In this document: positions 22,219-31,374 of the stretch, piece by piece
Layout of the letters: each line of letters begins with the position of its first letter
Numbering within the stretch: the stretch's first letter is position 1
From: Parastagonospora avenae f. sp. tritici 18332-5
Taxonomy: Eukaryota; Ascomycota; Dothideomycetes; Pleosporales; Phaeosphaeriaceae
Direction: 5' to 3'
DNA: 64,000 bases
NCBI GenBank assembly: GCA_022559985.1
Contig: JAFJTR010000068.1
Span: 62,001-126,000 of the forward strand
The notes under the pieces: generated by a model
Databases searched by the model: none
Seen by the model: only the letters and a program-made list of their open reading frames with translations
What the model was told of the DNA's origin: nothing
Program-made: the position numbers and the translations under genes

Positions 22219-23603
22219 CACTGCTAGGAAATCCCTCTATGTAACATATGTAACTAGTACATCTCACGTATTTACCATGATACCCCGAATTGAGCATGCG
22301 CCCTTACAATATGATTATGGCACGCGCCCAAAGTGTAGACTACTCCTTATCTTAGCGACTCGCGTATATGCGCGACATACACCTACAGCACCACGATCGA
22401 ATCAGCTTTGCAGGCAATATCGCAGGCTGCAGGACGTTGGCATCCCCGCATCTCGCATACCCCAACAACAATATCGGCGCCGCCGCCGTACACAGAAGCG
22501 GTGAAGAGATATTTCCAGCTTTTACATGTTTCTTCCCAGTCAAGTTTTCAAGGAGGTTATCGCTGACATCCCGCGCAAGCATGGCCCGCTGACCTCGAGA
22601 TTTGCGCCGCTAGCAGTAAGCGTGGAATGCCATCTTGCACAGGCACACAGGACATGGGATTTGTAGCCCCACGCGTTTGGAGAGGCCAGTGCGTGCTTAT
22701 GCTGATTGGTGTGGGTGGTGTTATCTATGAGGCGATGGAGGGTACGATCTTCCGGGATGCAGAGAGGTCACAAGGCCATGAGTTAGATACTGCGCATCCT
22801 CTATGAAGACTCCAGCCTTGAAGAATACAAATCTACCAACCCTTGCTCGGTATGTTTTACCTCCAAGATATGTACTTGAGGCTGTGAGTGTTGGCAGAAA
22901 GGCTGGGAAGAACCCGGGACAAAAAGTAGGTGCCGTGCTCCAAATCGGTGATCTCGGAGGTAGGCGCTAAACTGAGTATGGGGGCTTGACACCGCCACTT
23001 GATACCTAGGTATCCGATGCTGCATTACCCTAGATCATCCCAGGTGATTGTCTATCCCAAGTGATCAAGAGCACATGAAATGTAGAAGAAATGCCTCAAG
23101 TCTTAAATAATACAACACCACAGAGCATCGTGACAGGTCGCGACATGCGCTATCAAATCCCACCATAGCGGAAGCGATCAATGGTCCGTGGTCTCCGCTA
23201 GCGTGTCGTCATTGCACCTTCCGCGTCTAGCGGCATGGCGTAAGACATGCGAATTGGTGTGGACCAAGAGGAGCACCCCGGGGCAAACCTTGAAACCCTC
23301 ACGACAGAAAGAGGTTGCGTCCTCGTCTAGTCGCTTGCTGTCTAACCACTCTTTTCATTTATCTTCCTATCACGCATTGTGGATTTCGCGCCTGCACGCT
23401 TGTTCGCTCGGTGCATAAGACCGCGGGAACCGACGATCTCGAGGCAGCCGCTTGTACGCCTCATCGCAAAATCACGCAGCACGCGCCTTGTTCCCTTGCA
23501 CAAAACCCCGCAGCGTCCCCGGAGCTGGCGCCACGAAGTTGAGGCTCTTGTCTCATTCTCAGACTCGAACTCGTGTGAGGAAAAAAGACTTCTTGCTGCC
23601 ATC
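22219..23603. other. Intergenic, no gene seen
   Basis: 1.4 kb between two plus-strand genes. Short ORFs only, no family resemblance, no tRNA-like fold noticed. The downstream part presumably holds the promoter and 5' leader of the claudin-like gene. Confidence 0.45.
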
Positions 23604-24609
23604 ATGACGCGCCGAATCGTATACGGCGTGGGCCTTGTTCTCACCATTGTCTGTAAGTCTTGAAGATGGAGATCTGGATAGCACGTGAAGACTGACATAT
23701 GCAGGCACGATAATGACCATTGCGAGTATTGCTTCGCCGCGCTGGATCAGCTACAGCACTGTACGCCTTCTGGGCCTTTCAACCGCCGATTCTTACTGAC
23801 CATGTCTAGAATGGCGAGCGCAAATTCTCGTACGGCCTCCACAGGCGCTGCTCTGCGGAAACGGGTGCCTGCGAACCCTTCCCCAAGACGTCAGAATGCG
23901 GCAAGCACCCGGCCTTCTGCAACATGTGGCGAACCGTCGGCTTCTTGATTTCCTTCGCCGTTGTGGCCGAGCTCTGCTCACTCGTCTCTTTCGCCGTCAT
24001 TGTCGGTGGCGGCGTGCAGAGGAGAGCTGCTGGGTGGCAGGTTGTATCTGGTGTGCTGCTCTTCAGCGCCGTCGTGCAGTGCGCTGGAATGGCTGTTGTG
24101 GTGCGTTTCTAAACTTCCCCCCTATGCGCACGGCGCCAAGTCAAGACTAATATCCCCAGGCATACCTTTACGATAACGACACGACTTATTTCTTTGGCGG
24201 CGTCTGGCACCTCGACAGGTGCTTCCACCTCGTGACCGCCTCGTGGACAATTCTCTTCCTCACCTCCGTTGGCATCATCGCCTCCGCGCTCTACCTGCCC
24301 GCCGAGGGCGACTACGAGCTCATCGTGGACGACATGGAGCCCGACGACCGGTAATTACACATATACCAAACGTGCTGTTTTGAAGAAGGTTTAATGGTGG
24401 ATAGGCTTCTTTCGCGCATCGCCGCGTGGGACAACGGCTGGAAAGGTTCGAATTCCAGCGAGGAGTACAGCTATCAGCGCGACCAGGACGGCATGAGCGA
24501 TATGAGCAGTCTCGCCGGACGCAGGGAGAGTGATCTCAGCTCCTTCAAGGGCCGGAGAGATAGCTCGGTTGGCGGACCACGGATACCAGTTCACAACACC
24601 CCGCGATAA
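23604..24609 (+). CDS. Four-helix claudin/PMP22-like membrane protein
   Basis: Five exons: 23604-23652, 23705-23760, 23810-24100, 24160-24350 and 24405-24609. All phases match and the spliced protein has 263 residues. It begins MTRRIVYGVGLVLTIVC, the first transmembrane helix, followed by PRWISYS and a Cys-containing extracellular loop (RRCSAETGACEPFP...CGKHPAFCNMW). Three more helices follow (about 85-107, 117-137 and 165-190), then a cytosolic tail with Ser/Asp/Arg-rich sequence (EEYSYQRDQDGMSDMSS). The W..C..C first loop and four-helix plan fit the claudin/Sur7-like superfamily, whose fungal members organise plasma-membrane domains or signalling. The exact subfamily is not recognised. An early stop in exon 4 read-through (CGGTAA) is avoided by the GT donor at 24351. 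Confidence 0.75.
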
Positions 24610-26582
24610 ACCACTTCAGAACGAAATGCGTAAACGAACGAACACGACGGATGGGGCTTAATAATACAAAGTGGTGGCGGCGGATCTGGCTCAAGATTGT
24701 ACTGGCGCAAGTGGCTGTTAATTCCGGCCTGGACTCGCGATTTAATCTTTACAGCGGCATGGTTCCATGTTTGATTTTCACTATCTCATATGATACCCCT
24801 CTACCCTGGTGGTTGGGCTAGTGCTTTTTCACATCTATTTATCTCGTGGTTTTATTTGTGTTCGCTAAATTTGGGCATCAGTCTACATAGTATATCCGAA
24901 TATGCAATATCTTAAGCGTTTATTTTCTCCTATCGAAATTCGATTTCAGGTCGTGCTCGATTCGTCCTTCACAAAATTTACATTGAGTGGCTCATCACAT
25001 ATGTCGATTATCTTAGAAGGATATAAATAGCCATCAATTCCACTGCTTGGACGGACACAGAACATGAATCCTTTCGAAAAAGGGTTCTGGTTTTTCGAAA
25101 GGGAGCTGGACATACAAAGCAGGAGTGGCACTTTTTGGACACTGGCATAGTATGTGTTTAATGAGAGAGGAGAAGCAAGGCAGAACAGGAGAATATATAT
25201 CCAGCCTGCATCGAAGGACATGTGGGATTTTAATCCGCCAATCCTTCCTGAGCCCAGCGGATGTAAGTTTTTGAAATATGTGTTAAGAGTCCTTCACGGT
25301 TTGTGCAAATCACGAAAAGACGTCCAATGTATCGCGGCAATGTGGAGTGTCATATTGCTACACGATGAGGACACTGGAACGTAGCGGAACAGTCAGGTCG
25401 ACGACTAGCTGATTAGAAAACACAGCTGGGCTCGGTCGTGTCCGAACAGACATCCCGCCGTTACCGTTGACATAGGAAGCACAGCGTGCGCTTTTTTCCA
25501 AGCATGAATGTGTATCACATATATCATTTTCCACGGCATTTTCTAGCATGAACTTTCTTCACCGCAGAACGCGGACATCCACGAGATCTCATACGGTTTT
25601 GGAATTCATCAAAAGCAGAATGGCATTGAGTAGAGAAAGACGGAGGAGGGAAGGGTGTTTTATAGACTGGCAGTAGGTCATGAAATTGCCATATTTGCTA
25701 TTTCCACTCGTTTGTTTTCATATAGAGACGCGCTCTCGATTTTGAAATGTAGGATATCGGTGCAAGCCACAGCTGATCGTAAAAGATGTGAAGGTGCAGT
25801 TCTTTCAAAAGCGACCAGGTCGAGTCATTACATCGTGGTGTCACAGATTCTTGGACATCTCCAGAACATACAGTTGAGCGTTTCCAGTTTTAGACGAGTC
25901 TGAGAAAAGGTAGATGTTTTGATGAGAAGAGAGGTTTGGAAAAGGAAAGGGGGGATGTATTTATACTACTACTGAGAGTGTTTGACCCGTGCGAGAAAGA
26001 AAGACATGAGCAGTAACAATGTGCTTTTGGATAGAGGCATTGGCAACAGGGCTGATGTTAAGGGTAAGTGGGTACGCGCAGGACATACAAAGACCAGTGG
26101 TGCTTTTGGAGATCGAAATTGGACGCAGACATGCAACATCTCGTATTTCATTTTTTGAACACCACAAAGGCAGCCAAAGACCGTAAATTGTTCAAATTGT
26201 TTGAAGCTTTGAGATGTGCTTGCAAGATGAAGCCAGAATGAGAGTTAGCTGCGAAGATGACGTCGGCAATCGCGCCTTTCCTGTTTGGGCACGGAAGGAA
26301 ACCGACCTCGATCACTTCACGCAAACTCCACACTAGAAGAATACGACATCATTCGAGAATTCTTCCGCAAGTGATGTTCCTGGCCATGTATAAGGTTAAT
26401 ATGTGGGGTATAGTATTACAATCAATTCAATCTAATCTATCTGATTCACTCGGTGATGATGGCGTTTCTCCGTAACGCCGACTTGTCAACGTCGAAGGTA
26501 AATATCATAGTCTTTCTCATGTAAGCATTGTTCAAGTAGAGCTCTCAGTCTTTATCTCGTCACAACGCTTCACATTTCCAAA
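24610..26582. other. AT-rich gene-poor island
   Basis: About 2 kb noticeably richer in A+T than its flanks. No recognisable gene. It contains a perfect hairpin (25070-25102), a 91-codon minus-strand ORF (24946-25221) with a hydrophobic start, and several TATA-like sequences facing the minus strand (about 25190, 25660 and 25955), each followed by a pyrimidine-rich leader. It could be a decayed, RIP-affected insertion or a set of small transcription units; sequence alone does not decide. Confidence 0.5.
25070..25102. repeat. Perfect inverted repeat (12-bp stem, 9-nt loop)
   Basis: CCTTTCGAAAAA at 25070-25081 and its exact reverse complement at 25091-25102 flank a 9-base loop. This could fold as a hairpin in RNA or act as a palindromic protein site; TTCGAA cores lie in both arms. 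Confidence 0.85.
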
Positions 26583-27606
26583 ATGGTCAAACCAACACCT
26601 CTCCTCCTCCCCCTCGCATCCACAGCCCTCGCCGCTCCACTAGCCGCAAACACCTCCTGGTCCGGCTGGAACAAAGTCAACCACCTCTTCGTCTTCGGCG
26701 ACTCCTACACGCAAACCGGCTTCGACCCCAAGTCCACCCAACCTACCCCCTCCAACCCCTTCGGCAATCCCCCATTCCCAGGATGGACATCCAGCAACGG
26801 CCCGAACTGGGTCGGCTTCTTAACCGCCACATACAACCAGAGCAACATCTTAACATACAGCTTGGCGTCCGGTGGCGCAACCGTCGACTCCGCTCTCGTG
26901 AAACCCTACGCGCCTACGGTTGTGTCGGTCAAGGAACAAGTCCAGACGCAATACCTACCGATTTATGCCTCGAAGCCGGCGAGCGCGCCGTGGACGGCCG
27001 AATCCTCGCTGTTCGCGTTCTTTATTGGCATCAATGACGTAGGCAACAGCTGGTACTTGAACAACGCCACGCTGTACGACGCCATATTCGCCGAATACGC
27101 TGGCCTGCTTGAGCAAGTGTACGCCACCGGCGCGCGCAACTTTTTGTTCCTCGGCGTACCACCGGTGAATCTGAGTCCGCTGATTACGAGCCAGGCGGAC
27201 GAGGGGTATGCGACGGAGTACGAGGGGCGGGTTATTGCGGATTGGAATGGCAGGGTGGCGGATATGACTGCGCAGTTTAGGGCGAAGCATGCGGGTGTTA
27301 CAGCGTTTGTACATGATACGAATGCGCTGTTTATGCGGGTTATGAAGGATCCGAAGGCTTTTGAGCAGACGACGGGGTATAGGAATACCACGGCGTTTTG
27401 CAAGGCTTATGCGAAGTGAGTGAATTTGCAGCGGTGATTTGGGAGTGGAGAGGCTAATTATGAGCAGTGGGACGCCGACGTGGTATACCAAGGACGCGAC
27501 TTGTGATTATGCGGTCAATGAGTATTTGTGGTTGAATGATTTGCACCCTACGTTCCCGGTGCATAATGCTACTGCGGCGTCGATTGTGGAACTGTTGGGT
27601 AAGTAG
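26583..27606 (+). CDS. Secreted SGNH/GDSL esterase (CE16-like)
   Basis: Exons 26583-27415 and 27468-27606 (GTGAGT..AGCAG intron, phase 2) give 323 residues. The N terminus is a signal peptide (MVKPTPLLLPLASTALAAPLA). SGNH blocks: GDSYTQTG at 39-46 (nucleophile Ser41), a Gly in SLASGGATVDS, FFIGINDVGN (Asn of block III), and NDLHPTFPVH with catalytic Asp302/His304 in the second exon. Several N-glycosylation sequons are present. Enzymes of this type deacetylate plant-cell-wall oligosaccharides; that substrate is an inference. Without splicing, the frame would stop before the catalytic His, so the intron is required. Confidence 0.88.
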
Positions 27607-27922
27607 ATCGGTAAGGAATACAATGGAGTTTTTACTCAAGTTGATGAATATAATGATATGGCCACAAGATCTTCAAAGGTAGATTGAGTGATGATCTCTT
27701 TTTGATTCTTGCATGTCGAAATCTGATTGACGTTGCAATTGTTACGTATATCCGCAAATATACTGCCTACAGCAGGCAATGCAAGTATGCCGCAGGATTG
27801 CCCAGGGCCTTGTTCTTCATCATTGCTCAGTTCGAGAGCCTTACCAAGCTGCGCCAAATGCACCTTCATCTGCTCGCCCCTCAATTTCCCTGCCCTGTTC
27901 TCAAGCTTGTTTCCTTTTCCGC
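27607..27922. other. Convergent 3' intergenic region
   Basis: About 316 bp between the esterase stop and the stop of the convergent minus-strand coiled-coil gene. It is probably shared 3' UTR sequence. Confidence 0.4.
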
Positions 27923-28831
27923 TCACTCCTCAAAGTCAGTCTTGCTCCTCTTCCATCTCGCCTCTGGAGTCTCCTTATCCGCCGGCCTCTTTCGGGTCTC
28001 ATTGGCCCTCATCTTCTTCAACTCATCCCGAATGAAGTTGATCTGTTTTTTTGCCGTCGCAGATTCCTTCTCCAGAATTTTGATCTTGTCCTTCGCAGCT
28101 CTGAGCTCTGCGTCTTTGGAGATCAGCAGCTTGGCTTGTTGTTCGTTGCACTCTTCTGCCGCGTTGGCTCGGGTGGTTTCCTTGTCCCAAGACATGTTTG
28201 CATATTGGAGCATCTTTCTTTCAGCTTCACGGCCGTTTTTCGTGTACTCATGCTGTCGCTTTTCTTGGGTCAATGCATCTTTCAGCTCTTGCTTGCTGCT
28301 CTCAGCGTCGTCTACACTGGGCTTTGATTGAGCTTCCTTCAGCATTTCGAGACACTCGGTGAAAGCAGTCGAAAATGGCGGAGTTGGCACGTCCTTGCCC
28401 TTGGTCCTAGTAGTTGGAACCGTCCTAGTGATACCGGAGGCCCACTTGATGTAGTGATCGGCGTGCATGAACTCGAAATTACGGGCCTGACCTTGAAAGT
28501 TGAATACGAAGGGAAAGTGGTGGAAGTACAGTCCCCGGAACTCCGGGCCATCAGCGCGCATGATCTTGATCTCTTGGTCTGGTAAATGCGCGACGCACTT
28601 GTTGACGAGGCTGCGCTCATACGCCACATACGGAGGGAGGAGTTTAGTCCCATCGTACTCATGACCGATGAAGCTTCGAATGTACTCGGATGTGATAACA
28701 GGCCAAGTCTTCGGATCGTGGCGGTCGTGCTCTGGTATGACAGCTTCGATGTGTGCGCGCAGCGTGGCTGCTACCCAGGAGAAGTTGCCGCGATACTCAG
28801 GCAGCTTTGCTTGATCGACTTTGCGAGCCAT
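27923..28831 (-). CDS. Unknown DPKTWPV-family coiled-coil protein, intact copy
   Basis: Intronless 302-residue protein, ATG at 28831. Residues 1-140 look folded and contain HDPKTWPVITSEYIRSFIG, then aromatic-rich segments (FRGLYFHHFPFVFNFQGQARNFEFMHADHYIKWAS). A Thr/Pro linker (about 140-155) leads to a long coiled coil (about 160-275; Glu/Lys/Ala heptads, AAKDKIKILEKESATAKKQINFIRDELKKM). The protein ends in a basic tail (RKRPADKETPEARWKRSKTDFEE) resembling a nuclear localisation signal. It is related to the broken genes at 29214-29783 and 30173-31141 by the same architecture, and to the latter by the shared DPKTWPV.TS motif. I do not recognise the family. Confidence 0.7.
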   Translation of the reverse strand: MARKVDQAKLPEYRGNFSWVAATLRAHIEAVIPEHDRHDPKTWPVITSEYIRSFIGHEYDGTKLLPPYVAYERSLVNKCVAHLPDQEIKIMRADGPEFRGLYFHHFPFVFNFQGQARNFEFMHADHYIKWASGITRTVPTTRTKGKDVPTPPFSTAFTECLEMLKEAQSKPSVDDAESSKQELKDALTQEKRQHEYTKNGREAERKMLQYANMSWDKETTRANAAEECNEQQAKLLISKDAELRAAKDKIKILEKESATAKKQINFIRDELKKMRANETRKRPADKETPEARWKRSKTDFEE

Positions 28832-29213
28832 GTAGTTTGTCTGAGCTATCTATCGTAGCATTTGTAGCTCTAGAGGCGAGGTGGAGGACGGGGAATGAGA
28901 ACTCTGTGGCGAGAGGGATAAGTTGAAGTAAGAGACTGCGAAGTCTGTTGCGGTCCACATACAAACGCTCACTGACTACTCTAAACTCGGTCCAGGCCCG
29001 CAACTCCCATACATGTTTAAACACGTTTTACCATGTCGTAAAGTTCAGCATCACTGCATGTTGTTCACCTTTACCGCGGCGGAACTGTGTCTGAGCTTCC
29101 ATGGATTGATGACACACACTGTCTGGAGTGAAGGGGACGAACCAGAAGCCCCCCCAAAGATTTCAAGCAAAGTCTAACCTGAAGATTCTCGCTGGCCACA
29201 GATACAAGGAATA
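28832..29213. other. Intergenic between family members
   Basis: Roughly 380 bp with no convincing ORF. It contains the promoter of the intact DPKTWPV-family gene (minus strand) and the 3' flank of the frameshifted member. Confidence 0.4.
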
Positions 29214-29783
29214 TTAGGCCTCCGGTTCCATTCTGACCTTCTTCTCCGCATGTCCGTCAAAGACCCCATTAGCCTTCCTCTTTCCCAACAGCGCAACCCC
29301 ACCTTCCTGAACCGCCTTCCTGAACCGCCTTCCAAATTTCCTCAAACTGTTTCTTAGCGTCCTCCGCCTCATCTCTTGCCAGAGCTTCTCCATCCTGAGC
29401 CACCTGAAGGTCCTTGCTTAGTGTTTCGATAGCCTCGGCGGCTTCGTACGCTTCTTCCTCGAGATCGACGAGGTCGAATTGGGCCTGACATGCTCTTTGC
29501 TCAGCGTCATCAACTTGAGCCTTGGCACAGGCGGCTTTTCGTCTAAATATCTTTGAGCTTCTTCTGGAGCTTCGAGATTTCGGACCGCTGGTCGGCTAGA
29601 GCGTTTAGAATGCACTCGTGGATTGTCTACTAGATTCTCTTCGAGCTTGGTTTCGACCTCTTCTTTGGTAAGGCTCTCAGGCTCTTTGCGCATACCCAGG
29701 TCTGATTGTTCCGTAGCTCGATCTAATTCCTCAACTTCTGCCTTCACCTGGGGCTTTGAAATGCCTGCATCAATATTGCTCAT
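29214..29783 (-). pseudogene. Frameshifted coiled-coil paralogue
   Basis: An ATG at 29783 opens a 121-codon frame (MSNIDAGISKPQVKAEVEELD) that loses protein-like character after about 50 residues. Coiled-coil sequence continues in the other frames: LNALADQRSEISKLQKKLKDI, then RRKAACAKAQVDDAEQ..., then KRKANGVFDGHAEKKVRMEPEA ending at 29214. Three +1 shifts would reconnect them, near 29607-29627, near 29545-29547 (AAA run) and at the 13-bp duplication 29308-29333. The tail matches the basic ends of the neighbouring family members. The DPKTWPV N-terminal domain is missing. Overlooked introns are an alternative for the first two breaks, not for the duplication. Confidence 0.65.
29308..29333. repeat. 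13-bp tandem duplication breaking a gene
   Basis: TGAACCGCCTTCC is present twice in direct tandem. Taking away one copy restores a continuous reading frame on the minus strand from the coiled coil (FEEIWKAVQEG) into the basic C terminus, so this looks like a recent frameshifting duplication. Confidence 0.85.
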
Positions 29784-30172
29784 TGTTGAGGAGTAGGAGT
29801 TGGAAGTATTAAAGAAGTGTTGACTGAGCTGTCGCAGAGGTTGACGTAACAGACAGGGAAAGAGCCAGGATATATTTCCATCACGCTAGTTATCCATCTC
29901 TTACCTGTCGCTGCGGCTAGCTCAACAGAAAATATCGCTGCGATTAGTTTGTAACTTCACTTCCTACTCAAAGACGACAACATCAGCAAATGGATAGTCA
30001 GAGCCGTCATTCAATTGAAATTCTCAAATTTTTACTATAGCTGCTTTCTCCTTCATTTTAGAACTAAGCATGTCACTGACCACGGACCAAGATATTGTAA
30101 AGTACAAACTAATCGCAGATTTTTCCGTAGACCGCAGACCGTGACTCTGACTGACCAAACAATCAGTGGTCT
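29784..30172. other. Intergenic between broken paralogues
   Basis: About 390 bp, AT-rich, no ORF of note. It separates the second and third members of the coiled-coil family. Confidence 0.4.
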
Positions 30173-31141
30173 TCAGCCGACGGTCTTCGCTTTCTTTCTC
30201 TGCTCATCTCCTGCATCTTCGATGGCTTTCCTCTTCTCCTTGCGCACATCCTTGAGCTTATCCACCTCCTTCAGGATCATGTCCATCTCTTCGTTCAGTT
30301 TCTTGACTTCTGCCTTCGCTGTAATTTCAGCTACTTGAGTAGAATGTAGCTTGACGCTGAGCTCTCTGACTGTTTGGTTCGCGTTCAAAAAGTCCCTTTC
30401 CTAGCGATAGAGTTTCAAGCGCCATTTCCGATTGTCAGCTTCCCGTTTGGTTTTCAACTTGAGAAGATCTTTGTGATTCTGTTCAAGAACTAAATGCTTC
30501 TCCTCGGTCTCGTCAGCTCTCTCTTTCTCTTGTTGGCAACTTGTTTTGGAATTTTCGAGCTCTTCTTGTAGCGCAGCTGTTGTATCTAAAATAGCGTCCT
30601 CTTCGGTAAAGGTCCTCATTATACGGTCGTATGTCGACGCTGACACTGGCCACACGTTTACCGTGTTGCCGATACTTGTCGAGTCATTTGTTTCAGCCTC
30701 TTGAGAATTGTGGTTTCGCGCTCCTTTCAGCGTTGCTAATCTTCCGAAGTGCTCCATCCAGAGCTCGTAGTCCGCCTTCGGGATCCCGATACGTAAACGG
30801 AGATACCCATGCATGCTGAAGTTGAAAGGGTACGAGATCCATCCTTGGGAGAAGATTTCACCCGGGAGGACTGTTTGTACGGGTGTAGAGTTATGGGAAA
30901 AGCTCCACTGCGGGTTGGCTGATACGAGTGCATTCGTGGAGTAGGCTACTCCGCTCAGGGGTTTTTCGGTAGACTTTGAATTTTCCTTGACACGATCAGA
31001 TGTCATCACAGGCCATGTCTTTGGGTCCTTTTCATCGTAGTCGTCCTGGTATTGCTTGATGTGTTGATGAAGGACTTCCTCATCCCAGAAGAAGCTCCTG
31101 GCGACGTACGCCCACGACACTGGGACATGGTAATCGACCAT
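30173..31141 (-). pseudogene. DPKTWPV-family coiled-coil gene with in-frame TAG
   Basis: From the ATG at 31141 the frame runs 246 residues: an N-terminal domain with KDPKTWPVMTSDRV and FNFSMHGYLRLRIG, then a coiled coil (about 185-245) ending ...RKWRLKLYR at a TAG (30401-30403). The same frame resumes at once with ERDFLNANQTVRELS and stays open for 76 more codons, completing the coiled coil and a basic tail (RKEKRKAIEDAGDEQRKKAKTVG) like that of the intact paralogue at 27923-28831. No intron could remove the TAG with recognisable borders. The parsimonious reading is a single CAG to TAG change; the truncated 246-residue product could still be made. Confidence 0.7.
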
Positions 31142-31374
31142 GCTTAGTTGATTGTCGATGATTAATACACAGCCAGCGTAGGGGTGGTGTTGACAGACTT
31201 GAGGTTGTACAGGTTATATATGTTACAGGCTAACGGACTCACTCACAGATCCCAATGCTGTCCTTTACTGATCACCGCTCACCGCTTCTGTTAGACTCTG
31301 ACTTCACCTGCGGGCTCACATCGAGATTGTTTGTAGTCATGCGGTGCGCATTTCAAATTATATTTCTCACTCAC

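Noticed and set aside
24440..24470. T-arm-like sequence GGTTCGAATTCC
   Set aside because: It lies in the last coding exon of the claudin-like gene and no D-arm, anticodon arm or acceptor stem can be paired around it.
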